The position numbers and the translations under genes are program-made. The notes beneath the pieces are model-generated. The model was not told where the DNA came from. It ran no database searches and worked only from the letters and a program-made list of their open reading frames with translations. A DNA stretch of 64,000 bases from Streptomyces violaceusniger Tu 4113 (GTDB taxonomy: Bacteria; Actinomycetota; Actinomycetes; Streptomycetales; Streptomycetaceae): the NCBI RefSeq assembly GCF_000147815.2, contig NC_015957.1, forward strand, positions 2,852,001-2,916,000, written 5' to 3'. This document shows, piece by piece, positions 31,911 to 40,412 of this stretch (positions are counted from its first letter, which is position 1; the number at the start of each line of letters is the position of its first letter).

Positions 31911-32402
31911 TCAGACCCGCCGCGTCTCGGCCAGGAAGCAGCCGAACTCGACGGCGCGCACATGCACCGCTGCCACCTGCGGGTCCGCGTACAGCTCGGC
32001 CAGCCCCTCCTCGATCGTCGGCTCGCCGTCGTTCAGCAGCCGGCCGCCGAGGATGTTGCCCTCGGCGGAGTACGCCCGCAGCACCCGCCGCTCGCCCGGG
32101 ATGCCTTCCGCGATCCCGGGGCCGGTCCAGCCGTCGCACTCCTCGGGGTGGATGAACACCGGGCCGACCTCGTCGTACGGGCCGGGCCTGGCACCCGTCT
32201 CCCGCGCCCAGCGGCGCAGCGGGGCGTAGGAGACGAGCGCGATGGTCTCGTACGGCCGGCTCCGGCCCAGGCAGCAGCGCATCGGGCTGCCACCCTCCTC
32301 GTCGTCCACCACCGCGCGCGGCGGGTTTCCCGCGTCGTCCTTGATCCGCAGCTGCTTCAGCACCTCGGGCGCGATGGCCCGCATCTCGTAGTTCTCGCTC
32401 AT
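31911..32402 (-). CDS. DUF1203 family protein
   Basis: A 163-residue DUF1203 protein. Typical segments are PMRCCLGRSRPYETIALVSY, the GPVFIHPEEC segment and GRLLNDGEPTIEEGLAELYA with VHVRAVEFGCF near the end. Function of the family is unknown. The ATG at 32402 has GGAAAG just upstream. It diverges from the lyase/transporter operon; the 163 bases between them hold a promoter and a palindromic operator. It contains a C-C pair and a C-terminal Cys, which could matter for redox or metal binding but are not known to be functional. Confidence 0.85.
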   Translation of the reverse strand: MSENYEMRAIAPEVLKQLRIKDDAGNPPRAVVDDEEGGSPMRCCLGRSRPYETIALVSYAPLRRWARETGARPGPYDEVGPVFIHPEECDGWTGPGIAEGIPGERRVLRAYSAEGNILGGRLLNDGEPTIEEGLAELYADPQVAAVHVRAVEFGCFLAETRRV

Positions 32403-32474
32403 GCTTTCCAGACTGGCCGGTGGGCCGCCGGAGTGCTGGCGGGATTCGGACGGGGCGCTGAGGCGGGAATGTAC

Positions 32475-32503
32475 TTGACAGCGCGATGGCACTCCGTCAG
32501 ATT
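32475..32503 (+). promoter_or_regulatory. Promoter of the lyase/transporter operon
   Basis: TTGACA (32475-32480) is a perfect -35, and after 17 bases CAGATT (32498-32503) is a fair -10. Transcription would start near 32510, just before the palindrome at 32516-32534, so a repressor bound there would block it. Confidence 0.5.
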
Positions 32504-32515
32504 CGGCCCCGAACA

Positions 32516-32534
32516 TAGGACGTCCCACGTCCTA
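32516..32534. promoter_or_regulatory. Palindromic operator (GntR-like spacing)
   Basis: TAGGACGT and its exact inverse ACGTCCTA flank CCC. The site lies immediately downstream of the TTGACA promoter and 31 bases before the lyase start codon. Position and symmetry suit a dimeric repressor; no regulator gene is adjacent, so it must act in trans. Confidence 0.6.
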
Positions 32535-32565
32535 ATTGCCCTGCTATCCAGAAGGCTGGGTGTCG

Positions 32566-33504
32566 ATGAGTCTTCCGGCTCCCCTTACCGGTGTCGTTCC
32601 GCCCCTGTGCACCCCGCTCACGCCCGCGGGCGAGGTCGACATCTCTTCCCTCGCCGCGCTCGCCGAGCGGCTGATCGACGCGGGGGTGAGCGCGCTGTTC
32701 GCGCTCGGCTCCAGCGGAGAGGCCGCCTATCTGAACGACCGAAGCCGCGTCACGGCCCTCAAGGCGGTCATCGAGGCCGTGGACGGCCGGGTGCCCGTCC
32801 TCGCGGGGGCGATCGACATGACCACCGCGCGGGTCCTCGAGCACGCCCGTACGGCGGCGGAGCTGGGCGCGGACGCGGTCGTGGCCACCGCGCCCTTCTA
32901 TACCCGCACCCATCCCCTGGAGATCGCCGACCACTTCCGGCGGCTGCGCGACGGGGTGGACGTGCCGCTGTTCGCGTACGACATCCCGGTCTCCGTCCAC
33001 TCCAAGCTGACGCCCTCGATCCTGCTTCCGCTGGCCGCCGACGCCACCCTGGCGGGGATCAAGGACAGCAGCGGGGACGACGGGGCGCTGCGGCGGATGC
33101 TCGTCGAGGTCCGCCGTCGCGGCCTCGACGACTCCTTCACCGTGCTCACCGGCTCCGAACTGTCGGTGGACGGCGCCCTGCTGGCGGGGGCCCATGGTGT
33201 CGTCCCGGGGCTGGCCAACGTCGATCCGGCCGGGTTCGTCCGGCTGTACGAGCACGCGCGCGCGGGGCGCTGGGAGCAGGCGGCCGCCGAACAGGACCGG
33301 CTGGCCGCGCTCTTCGCGATCACCGACGCCGGGGACCCGGCGCTGATGGGCGGCAGTTCGGCGGGGCTGGGCGGCTTCAAGGCCGCGCTGCGGCTGCTGG
33401 GCGTGATCGACTGCGCGGACACCGCCGCGCCCCAGGTGCCGCTGGGCGAGGCGGCCGTCAAGACCGTACGTCAACTCCTGGAGGAGGGAGGGCTGTTGCC
33501 GTGA
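32566..33504 (+). CDS. DHDPS/N-acetylneuraminate lyase family aldolase
   Basis: A 312-residue class I aldolase of the dihydrodipicolinate synthase family. Key residues are visible: LFALGSSGEAAYL (the GxxGE loop), Tyr138 in FAYDIP and Schiff-base Lys166 in LAGIKDSSGD, positions almost equal to those of E. coli N-acetylneuraminate lyase. The gene overlaps (GTGA) that of an MFS transporter resembling sialic acid transporter NanT, so cleavage of a sialic-acid-like 2-keto-3-deoxy sugar acid is the favoured role. Related enzymes for other keto-deoxy acids cannot be excluded, and no ManNAc kinase or epimerase gene is in the window. ATG 32566 is chosen; GTG 32560 is possible. Confidence 0.9.
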   Translation: MSLPAPLTGVVPPLCTPLTPAGEVDISSLAALAERLIDAGVSALFALGSSGEAAYLNDRSRVTALKAVIEAVDGRVPVLAGAIDMTTARVLEHARTAAELGADAVVATAPFYTRTHPLEIADHFRRLRDGVDVPLFAYDIPVSVHSKLTPSILLPLAADATLAGIKDSSGDDGALRRMLVEVRRRGLDDSFTVLTGSELSVDGALLAGAHGVVPGLANVDPAGFVRLYEHARAGRWEQAAAEQDRLAALFAITDAGDPALMGGSSAGLGGFKAALRLLGVIDCADTAAPQVPLGEAAVKTVRQLLEEGGLLP

Positions 33505-34958
33505 CCGAAGCCACCACGGTGCCCTGGTACCGAGAGGTCTCGCGGGGCCAGTGGAAGTCCATGTTCGCCGCCTGGATCGGCTATCTGCTCGACGGTTTCG
33601 ACTTCGTACTGATCACGCTCGTCCTGACCGAGATAGCCGACGAATTCGACCTGAGCACGGCGTCGGCGGCGAGCCTGATCTCGGGCGCCTTCATCACCCG
33701 CTGGCTCGGCGGGGCGGTGCTGGGCGCGCTGGGCGACCGCTACGGCCGTAAGGCCGCCATGATCGTCAGCATTCTGCTCTACTCGCTCGGCACCTTCGCC
33801 TGTGGGTTCTCCTGGAACTACATCAGCATGTTCACGGCCCGCCTAGTGATTGGCATGGGCATGGCTGGTGAGTACAGTGCCAGCGCCACCTATGTCCTGG
33901 AGAGCTGGCCCGCGCGGCTGCGCAACCGCGCCTCCGGCTTCCTCATCTCGGGCTACTCGGGCGGCACCATCATCGCCTCCGAGCTCTACAAGTGGGTGGT
34001 GCCCCACTGGGGCTGGCGCTGGATGTTCTGGATCGGTGTGCTGCCGGTGCTGGTCGCGCTGTGGGTGCGGCGCGCGCTTCCGGAGGCCGGGGACTGGCAC
34101 GAGGAGGTGGCGACGGCGAAGGCGCGGCCGAACCCCTTCGGGCCGCTGTTCGCCGGACGCTCCCGAGCCAGTGTCAACACGGCGCTTGCCGTGGCCGCGA
34201 GCGTCGCGCTGTTCCTGGTCTTCACCCCGCTGGGCGCGGGCTGGCGCTGGCCGCTGTCGCTCCTGGCGGCGGGGTGTCTGCTCGCCTTCGCGGCCCAGCT
34301 CGGCGGACGGCGCCGCTGGCCGCTATATGTGGCCCTGACCTGCACCGTCTTCTGCGCGTTCCTCTATAGCTGGCCGATCCAGGCGCTGCTGCCCACCTAT
34401 CTGAAGGAGCAGCTCGGGTACACCCCGTCCGAGGTCACCGATGTGATGTTCTACGCCGGGTTCGGGACGATGGCCGGCTGCTGGCTGGCGGGATTCGCGG
34501 GCGACTGGCTCGGCACCCGGCGTGCCTACGTCTACACCCTGCTCGCCTCGCTGGCCTTCGTCTTCCCGGTGTTCGCGGTGCAGGACACCCTGGTCGGGCT
34601 CGGCGTGCTGCTGTTCTTCCTGCTCGCGCTGAGCCAGGGGATCTCCGGCATCCTGCCGAAGTACATCGCGGGTCACTTCCCGACCCAAACGCGGGCGGCC
34701 TCGCTCGGCTTCGTCTACAACACCGGGGCGCTCGGCGGCGCGGTGGCGCCGGTGCTCGGCGCCCATCTGGCCGAGGGCATGTCCCTCGGACGGGCGCTGG
34801 CGGTGCTCACCTTCGGGCTGACGCTGGTGGTGATCGTGCTGATCGGCTCCGATCTGCCGCGCCGGCTGGGCCGGCTCACCGATCCGGCGGGCGACGAGGA
34901 CCATCTGGTGCCCGAACAGCCGCTGTCGATGGCGGGGCCCGGTATGGAGAAGACCTGA
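33501..34958 (+). CDS. MFS transporter, NanT (sialate:H+ symporter)-like
   Basis: A 485-residue major facilitator with about 12-14 membrane segments. The N-terminus WYREVSRGQWKSMFAAWIGY and LLDGFDFVLITLVLTEI are characteristic of the NanT group, as are the GDRYGRKAAMI loop, VIGMGMAGEYSASATYVLES and LRNRASGFLISGYSGG. It begins at a GTG overlapping the lyase stop, so the two proteins are made together: import followed by cleavage of the same acid sugar. The substrate is inferred from the partner and from family resemblance. Confidence 0.9.
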   Translation: MTEATTVPWYREVSRGQWKSMFAAWIGYLLDGFDFVLITLVLTEIADEFDLSTASAASLISGAFITRWLGGAVLGALGDRYGRKAAMIVSILLYSLGTFACGFSWNYISMFTARLVIGMGMAGEYSASATYVLESWPARLRNRASGFLISGYSGGTIIASELYKWVVPHWGWRWMFWIGVLPVLVALWVRRALPEAGDWHEEVATAKARPNPFGPLFAGRSRASVNTALAVAASVALFLVFTPLGAGWRWPLSLLAAGCLLAFAAQLGGRRRWPLYVALTCTVFCAFLYSWPIQALLPTYLKEQLGYTPSEVTDVMFYAGFGTMAGCWLAGFAGDWLGTRRAYVYTLLASLAFVFPVFAVQDTLVGLGVLLFFLLALSQGISGILPKYIAGHFPTQTRAASLGFVYNTGALGGAVAPVLGAHLAEGMSLGRALAVLTFGLTLVVIVLIGSDLPRRLGRLTDPAGDEDHLVPEQPLSMAGPGMEKT

Positions 34959-35133
34959 CCCGGAGGGCCGGTCGGCGCCACACCCGGCCCGCCGTGTCGC
35001 CGCAGAGGCCAAACCCGCTTGCCGGGCAAGGAGCTTGGTTGTCCACAGGCCCATGAGAGGGCTTGTGGAATACGGGACGCGTTCTTAGCATCGGCGGTGT
35101 TACAGCGGTGGTGTCACACGATTGGGGGACGGC

Positions 35134-36285
35134 ATGACGGTGGCGGCGGAGGACGGGGCGAGGGCGGCCGGTCCGCTGGCCGGAGTGCGAGTGGTGGAGC
35201 TCGCGGGGATCGGGCCGGGTCCGTTCGCCGCCATGGTCCTCGCCGACCTCGGCGCCGATGTCGTCCGCGTCGACCGCCCCGGAGGCGCCGGCGGCCTGCG
35301 GATCGACCCGGACCACGACCTCACCAACCGGAACAAGCGCTCGGTGCTCCTTGACCTGAAGGCCGACGGGAGCGTGGCCACCGTGCTCGACCTCGTGGAG
35401 CGCGCCGACATCCTCATCGAGGGCTACCGCCCGGGGGTCACCGAGAAGCTGGGCCTCGGCCCGGAGGACTGCCTGGCCCGCAACCCCCGGCTGGTCTACG
35501 GCCGGATGACCGGCTGGGGGCAGGAGGGCCCGCTCGCCCGGACCGCCGGCCATGACATCGGCTATATCGCCGTCACCGGCGCCCTCAGCATGATCGGCGC
35601 CGCCGACGGCCCGCCCATCGCCCCCGCCAACCTCCTGGGGGACTACGCGGGAGGCTCGCTCTATCTCGTCATCGGCGTCCTGGCCGCCCTGCAGCACGCC
35701 CGCGCGGGCGGCCCCGGCCAGGTCGTGGACGCCGCGATCGTCGACGGCACCGCCCATCTGACCTCCGCCATCCACGGCATGATGGCCGCCGGGGGCTGGC
35801 GGGATCAGCGCGGCACCAATCTCCTCGACGGCGGCTGCCCCTTCTACGGCACCTATGAGACCGCCGATGGCGGCTATATGGCGGTCGGGCCCCTGGAGCG
35901 CAAGTTCTACGCGGAGTTCATCGAGCTGCTGGGCATCGCCGACCAGGCCCCGGCCCGCGATGACTTCGACAGTTGGGCCGCGCTGCGCGCCGCCATCGCC
36001 GACCGCTTCAAGCAGCGCGACCGCGAGGAGTGGACCGCCGTCTTCAGCGCCTCGGACGCCTGCGTCGCCCCCGTGCTGTCGCTGCGCGAGGCCCCGGCCC
36101 ATCCGCACCTCGCCGCCCGCTCCACCTTCGTCGACCACGGCGGGATCACCCAGCCCGCGCCCGCCCCGCGCTTCTCCGCCACCCCGGGCGCGGTGCGCCG
36201 CGCTCCCGTCCGGCCCGGGGCGGACACCGCCGAGGTGGCCCGCGACTGGGGAGTCACCTCGCTCGTCGAGGGAAACCCGGCATGA
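35134..36285 (+). CDS. Family III CoA transferase fold protein, alpha-methylacyl-CoA racemase-like
   Basis: A 383-residue CaiB/BaiF-type protein. His140 in AGHDIGYIAVTG and Asp170 in LLGDYAGG are 30 residues apart, as are the catalytic His126/Asp156 of mycobacterial alpha-methylacyl-CoA racemase, so racemase rather than CoA transferase activity is likely. It would interconvert 2R- and 2S-methylacyl-CoA and thus admit branched acyl chains or sterol side chains to beta-oxidation. Thiolase and FadB-type genes follow on the same strand. The ATG at 35134 has GGGGGA a few bases upstream. Its stop overlaps the start of a 38-codon reading frame. Confidence 0.92.
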   Translation: MTVAAEDGARAAGPLAGVRVVELAGIGPGPFAAMVLADLGADVVRVDRPGGAGGLRIDPDHDLTNRNKRSVLLDLKADGSVATVLDLVERADILIEGYRPGVTEKLGLGPEDCLARNPRLVYGRMTGWGQEGPLARTAGHDIGYIAVTGALSMIGAADGPPIAPANLLGDYAGGSLYLVIGVLAALQHARAGGPGQVVDAAIVDGTAHLTSAIHGMMAAGGWRDQRGTNLLDGGCPFYGTYETADGGYMAVGPLERKFYAEFIELLGIADQAPARDDFDSWAALRAAIADRFKQRDREEWTAVFSASDACVAPVLSLREAPAHPHLAARSTFVDHGGITQPAPAPRFSATPGAVRRAPVRPGADTAEVARDWGVTSLVEGNPA

Positions 36286-36398
36286 ACGTCATGAATGTCA
36301 TGAACGGCATGAACATCTTGAACGTCCTGAACCCCCGTCCGCTTCCCGCCGGTCCCCTGAGCCGTCACCGCCCCCACCCTCCCCTGAAAGGCCGCTGA
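36282..36398 (+). CDS. Possible 38-residue coupled small protein
   Basis: An ATG overlapping the racemase stop (ATGA) opens a frame of 38 codons that ends with TGA one base before the thiolase GTG. GAGGGA stands 9 bases before the ATG. The first half is a 9-base repeat reading [17 protein letters not shown], the second half is Pro/Arg/His-rich ([17 protein letters not shown]). Placement between two coupled genes suggests that its translation may carry ribosomes to the thiolase start. It may equally be a simple repeat expansion without function. Confidence 0.3.
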   Translation: MNVMNVMNGMNILNVLNPRPLPAGPLSRHRPHPPLKGR

Positions 36399-36399
36399 C

Positions 36400-37614
36400 G
36401 TGAGCACCGAAGCGTATGTGTACGACGCCATCCGCACCCCGCGCGGGCGCGGTAAGGCCGACGGTGCCCTGCACGGCACCAAGCCCGTCGACCTGGTGGT
36501 GGGCCTGATCCAGGAGATGCGGCGGCGGTTCCCCGAGCTGGACCCGGCGGCGATCGACGACGTGGTCCTCGGCGTCGTCAGCCCGCTGGGCGACCAGGGC
36601 TCCGACATCGCCAAGATCGCGGCCATCGCGGCCGGGCTCCCGGACACGGTCGCGGGCGTCCAGGAGAACCGCTTCTGTGCCTCGGGCCTGGAGGCCGTCA
36701 ACCTGGCGGCGGCCAAGATCCGTTCCGGCTGGGAGGACCTGGTGCTCGCGGGCGGCGTCGAGTCGATGTCACGCGTGAAGATGGGCTCCGACGGCGGCGC
36801 CTGGTTCGCGGACCCGATGACCAACTACGAGACCGGTTTCGTACCGCAGGGCATCGGGGCCGACCTCATCGCCACCACCGGCGGCTACAGCCGCCATGAC
36901 GTGGACAGCTTCGCCGCGCTCTCCCAGGAGCGGGCCGCTCGGGCCTGGAAGGAAGGGTACTTCGACCGCTCCGTGGTCCCGGTCCGCGACCGCAGCGGGC
37001 TGACCGTCCTCGACCGGGACGAGCACATCCGCCCCGGCACCACCGCCGAGACCCTGGCGAGCCTGAAGCCGTCGTTCGCCACCATCGGCGAGGCGGGCGG
37101 CTTCGACGCGGTGGCGCTGCAGAAGTACCACTGGATCGAGGCGATCGACCATGTCCACCACGCCGGGAACTCCTCGGGCATGGTGGACGGCGCCGCCCTG
37201 GTCGCCATCGGCAACCGCGAGGTCGGCGATCGCTTCGGGCTGACCCCGCGCGCCCGGATCGTCTCCGCCGCCGTCTCCGGCGCCGACCCCACCATCATGC
37301 TCACCGGCCCGGCTCCGGCCACCCGTAAGGCGCTCACCAAGGCCGGGCTGGCCATCGACGACATCGATCTGGTCGAGATCAACGAGGCGTTCGCGGCGGT
37401 GGTGCTGCGCTTCGTGGACGACATGGGGCTGAGCATGGACAAGGTCAACGTCAACGGCGGCGCGATCGCGATGGGCCATCCGCTGGGCGCGACCGGCGCG
37501 ATGATCCTCGGCACGGTGATCGACGAGCTGGAGCGGCGTGACGGGCGGTTCGGGCTGGTGACGCTGTGCGTGGGAGGCGGAATGGGCATCGCGACGGTGG
37601 TCGAGCGGCTCTAG
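36400..37614 (+). CDS. Acetyl-CoA C-acyltransferase (thiolase)
   Basis: A 404-residue thiolase with the complete active site: Cys93 in [11 protein letters not shown] (acyl acceptor), His360 in [11 protein letters not shown], and Cys390 in [11 protein letters not shown]. It cleaves 3-ketoacyl-CoA in the last step of beta-oxidation. The GTG at 36400 has GAAAGG 8 bases upstream. The FadB-type protein encoded 226 bases downstream supplies its substrate, and the two resemble the trifunctional FadA/FadB pair. The N-terminus ([20 protein letters not shown]) is that of FadA/FadI-type actinobacterial thiolases. Confidence 0.95.
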   Translation: MSTEAYVYDAIRTPRGRGKADGALHGTKPVDLVVGLIQEMRRRFPELDPAAIDDVVLGVVSPLGDQGSDIAKIAAIAAGLPDTVAGVQENRFCASGLEAVNLAAAKIRSGWEDLVLAGGVESMSRVKMGSDGGAWFADPMTNYETGFVPQGIGADLIATTGGYSRHDVDSFAALSQERAARAWKEGYFDRSVVPVRDRSGLTVLDRDEHIRPGTTAETLASLKPSFATIGEAGGFDAVALQKYHWIEAIDHVHHAGNSSGMVDGAALVAIGNREVGDRFGLTPRARIVSAAVSGADPTIMLTGPAPATRKALTKAGLAIDDIDLVEINEAFAAVVLRFVDDMGLSMDKVNVNGGAIAMGHPLGATGAMILGTVIDELERRDGRFGLVTLCVGGGMGIATVVERL

Positions 37615-37689
37615 GGGGTGACCGACGGATCGTGACGCCTGCGGCGGGCCGCTCCCCTCCCCGCCCCTTCCCGGCACCTGACGATGTGC

Positions 37690-37728
37690 GGCTCCGCCGC
37701 GTGCGGGGCTCCGCCCCAGGCCCCGGGG
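37690..37728. repeat. GC-rich hairpin words in thiolase-fadB gap
   Basis: Within the 226-base gap, GCGGCTCCGCCGC and GGGGCTCCGCCCC (37705-37717) form short perfect hairpins, followed by GGCCCCGGGG. These are common Streptomyces intergenic words and may act as weak terminator or mRNA-stabilising structures between the two cotranscribed genes. No gene is seen in the gap. Confidence 0.4.
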
Positions 37729-37840
37729 TCCTGAGATCCGCCGGACGCCCTCGTAGAGCCGAGCGGCTCTCAGGACGCCGCCGTTCCCTCTCCTTCCCGC
37801 CCCCTCCCCGCGCCCCTCCCCTTCGCCCTGGAGACCTCAG

Positions 37841-40084
37841 ATGAACCACCCCACCACCGCCTCGACCATCCGCTGGGAGCAGGACGACGAGGGCGTCGTC
37901 ACCCTGGTGCTCGACGACCCCGACCAGTCCGCCAACACCATGAACGCCGCGTTCATCGACTCCCTCGACGCGATCGCCGACCGCGTCGAGGCCGAGCGGG
38001 ACGCCATCCGCGGCATCATCGTCACCTCCGCCAAGAAGACCTTCTTCGCCGGCGGCGACCTCAACGACCTCCTCCAGATCGGGCCCGACCAGGCCCAGGA
38101 GGTCTACGAGAAGAACCTCCGCATCAAGCGCGGGCTGCGCCGGATCGAGACCCTCGGCAAGCCCGTGGTCGCCGCGATCAACGGCGCGGCGCTCGGCGGC
38201 GGGCTGGAGATCGCGCTCTCCTGCCACCACCGCATCGCCCTCGACGCCCCCGGGTCCCGTATGGGCTTCCCCGAGGTCACCCTGGGCCTGCTCCCGGGCA
38301 GCGGGGGCGTCGCCCGAACCGTACGGCTGCTCGGCGTCACCGACGCGCTGCTCAAGTGGCTGCTCCAGGGGGCGCGGTACAGCCCCCGGCGCGCCCAGGA
38401 GGCGGGGCTGGTGCAGGAGGTCGTGGCCACCCCTGAGGAGATGCTGGCCCAGGCTCGGGCGTTCATCGACGCCCACCCCGAGTCGGCACAGCCCTGGGAG
38501 GAGAAGGACTACCGGATCCCGGGCGGCACCCCGGCGCAGCCGAAGTTCGCCGTCAATCTCCCCGCCTTCCCCGCCAATCTGCGCAAGCAGCTCGGCGGCG
38601 CGCCCTACCCGGCGCAGCGCAATATCCTGGCCGCCGCCGTCGAGGGGTCCCAGGTGGACTTCGAGACCGCGCAGACCATCGAGGCCCGGTACTTCACCGA
38701 GCTGGTCGTCGGCCAGACCGCCAAGAACATGATCCAGGCGTTCTTCTTCGATCTGCAGGCGGTCAACTCCGGGGCCAACCGGCCCCAGGGGATCGAGCCC
38801 GGTCGGGTCCGTAAGGTCGCGGTGCTGGGCGCCGGGATGATGGGCGCGGGCATCGCGTACGCATGCGCCAAGGCGGGCATCGAGGTCGTCCTCAAGGACG
38901 TGTCCGCGGAGGCCGCCGCCAAGGGCAAGGCGTATGCCGAGGGACTGCTGGCCAAGGCGCTCACCAAGGGCCGGACCGCCGAGGCCGAGCGGGACGAGCT
39001 GCTGGCCCGGATCACCCCGACCGGTGATCTCGCCGACCTCGAGGGGTGTGACGCGGTCATCGAGGCGGTCTTCGAGGACCCGGCGCTCAAGCACAAGGTG
39101 TTCCAGGAGATCGAGAGCGTCGTCGCCCCGGACGCGCTGCTGTGCTCCAACACCTCCACCCTCCCCATCACCCTGCTCGCCGAGGGGGTGCAGCGCGCCG
39201 ACGACTTCATCGGACTGCACTTCTTCTCGCCCGTCGACAAGATGCCGCTGGTCGAGATCATCAAGGGCGAGCGCACCGGCGACAAGGCGCTGGCCCGCGC
39301 CTTCGATCTGGTGCGGCAGATCAACAAGACCCCGATCGTGGTCAATGACTCCCGCGGCTTCTTCACCTCCCGCGTCATCGGCCACTTCCTCAACGAGGGC
39401 GTGGCGATGGTGGGGGAGGGCGTCGATCCGGCTTCCGTGGAACAGGCCGCGGCCCAGGCCGGATATCCGGCCAAGGTGCTCTCCCTGATGGACGAGCTGA
39501 CCCTGACCCTGCCGCGCAAGATCCGCGAGGAGACGCGCCGGGCGACCGAGGAGGCGGGCGGCGAGTGGCGGCCGCATCCGGCCGACGCGGTGCTCGACCG
39601 CATGGTGGAGGAGTTCGGGCGCCCCGGCCGCAGTGGCGGCGCGGGCTTCTACGACTACGACGAGACGACCGGCAAGCGGATCCGGCTGTGGCCGGGGCTG
39701 CGGGAGCACTTTGGGCGGGGTGGGTCTGGGGGGTCCGGTGGTTCGGGTGGGTCTGGTGGTTCGGGTGGGTCCGGTGGCGAGGGCACTCGCGTCCCCCTTG
39801 AGGACATGATGGAGCGGATGCTCTTCTGTGAGGCCATCGACACGGTGCGGCTGCTGGAGGAGGGCGTGCTGACCTCCGTCGCCGACGCCAACATCGGCTC
39901 CATCCTCGGCATCGGCTTCCCCGGCTGGACGGGCGGGGTGCTGCAGTACATCAACGGATACGAGGGCGGCGTGGCCGGTTTCGTGGCGCGTGCACGGGAG
40001 CTGGAGGCGGCGTACGGGGAGCGGTTCGCCCCGACGGCGCTGCTGCTGGAGAAGGCCGAGCGGGGGGAGCGCTTCACGGACTAG
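37841..40084 (+). CDS. fadB: FadB-type enoyl-CoA hydratase / 3-hydroxyacyl-CoA dehydrogenase
   Basis: A 747-residue bifunctional beta-oxidation enzyme. Residues about 10-200 are the enoyl-CoA hydratase domain (INGAALGGGLEIALSCHHRI, FPEVTLGLLPGSGG), 325-500 the NAD-binding domain (VAVLGAGMMGAGIAYACAKA, CSNTSTLPI, DDFIGLHFFSPVDKMPLVEI), and the rest two C-terminal dehydrogenase domains. Residues 627-644 are six Gly-Gly-Ser repeats inserted before the second C-terminal domain, at a place where relatives have a short loop. It acts with the thiolase and the racemase encoded upstream. The ATG is preceded by a GGAGA-type ribosome binding site. Confidence 0.95.
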   Translation: MNHPTTASTIRWEQDDEGVVTLVLDDPDQSANTMNAAFIDSLDAIADRVEAERDAIRGIIVTSAKKTFFAGGDLNDLLQIGPDQAQEVYEKNLRIKRGLRRIETLGKPVVAAINGAALGGGLEIALSCHHRIALDAPGSRMGFPEVTLGLLPGSGGVARTVRLLGVTDALLKWLLQGARYSPRRAQEAGLVQEVVATPEEMLAQARAFIDAHPESAQPWEEKDYRIPGGTPAQPKFAVNLPAFPANLRKQLGGAPYPAQRNILAAAVEGSQVDFETAQTIEARYFTELVVGQTAKNMIQAFFFDLQAVNSGANRPQGIEPGRVRKVAVLGAGMMGAGIAYACAKAGIEVVLKDVSAEAAAKGKAYAEGLLAKALTKGRTAEAERDELLARITPTGDLADLEGCDAVIEAVFEDPALKHKVFQEIESVVAPDALLCSNTSTLPITLLAEGVQRADDFIGLHFFSPVDKMPLVEIIKGERTGDKALARAFDLVRQINKTPIVVNDSRGFFTSRVIGHFLNEGVAMVGEGVDPASVEQAAAQAGYPAKVLSLMDELTLTLPRKIREETRRATEEAGGEWRPHPADAVLDRMVEEFGRPGRSGGAGFYDYDETTGKRIRLWPGLREHFGRGGSGGSGGSGGSGGSGGSGGEGTRVPLEDMMERMLFCEAIDTVRLLEEGVLTSVADANIGSILGIGFPGWTGGVLQYINGYEGGVAGFVARARELEAAYGERFAPTALLLEKAERGERFTD
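39719..39772 (+). repeat. In-frame (Gly-Gly-Ser)6 repeat in fadB
   Basis: Six 9-base units (GGT-GGG-TCT and variants) encode (GGS)6 at residues 627-644 of the FadB-type protein, continuing as Gly-Gly-Glu. Synonymous differences between units show it is not a sequencing stutter. It resembles the 9-base units at 14.6-15.1 kb. Confidence 0.85.
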
Positions 40085-40149
40085 GGGGTCGTCCGGGGGA
40101 TCTTTCCCCTCCCCGCCCCTTCCCGCAACCGGGGCCCGGCCCCGGTCCC

Positions 40150-40412
40150 CGCCGGGGCTCTGCCCCTGGGCCCTGCTCCTCAAGCGCCGGAGGGGCTGGA
40201 TTGCGTCCGGCCCCGGCCTCCGGCTGGGCTCTGCCCCTGGGCCCTGCTCCTCAAGCGCCGGAGGGGCTGGATTGCGTCCGGCCCCGGTCCCCGCCGGGGC
40301 TCTGCCCCTGGGCCCCGCTCCTCTAACGCCGGAGGGGCTGGATTGCGTTGCCCCCGGCCTCCGGCTGGGCCCTGCCCCTGGGCCCCGCTCCTCAATCGCC
40401 GGAGGGGCTGCA
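40150..40412. repeat. Four 71-base intergenic repeats
   Basis: Units with the core AAGCGCCGGAGGGGCTGGATT recur at 40181, 40252, 40323 and 40393 (spacing 71, 71, 70), each with a CTCTGCCCCTGGGCC segment. They fill the gap between the converging fadB and LysR genes. The last unit runs into the LysR gene and supplies its final codons (CSPSGD) and stop. The core resembles the hairpin at 57932-57982, so this is a dispersed Streptomyces intergenic element. Confidence 0.8.
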
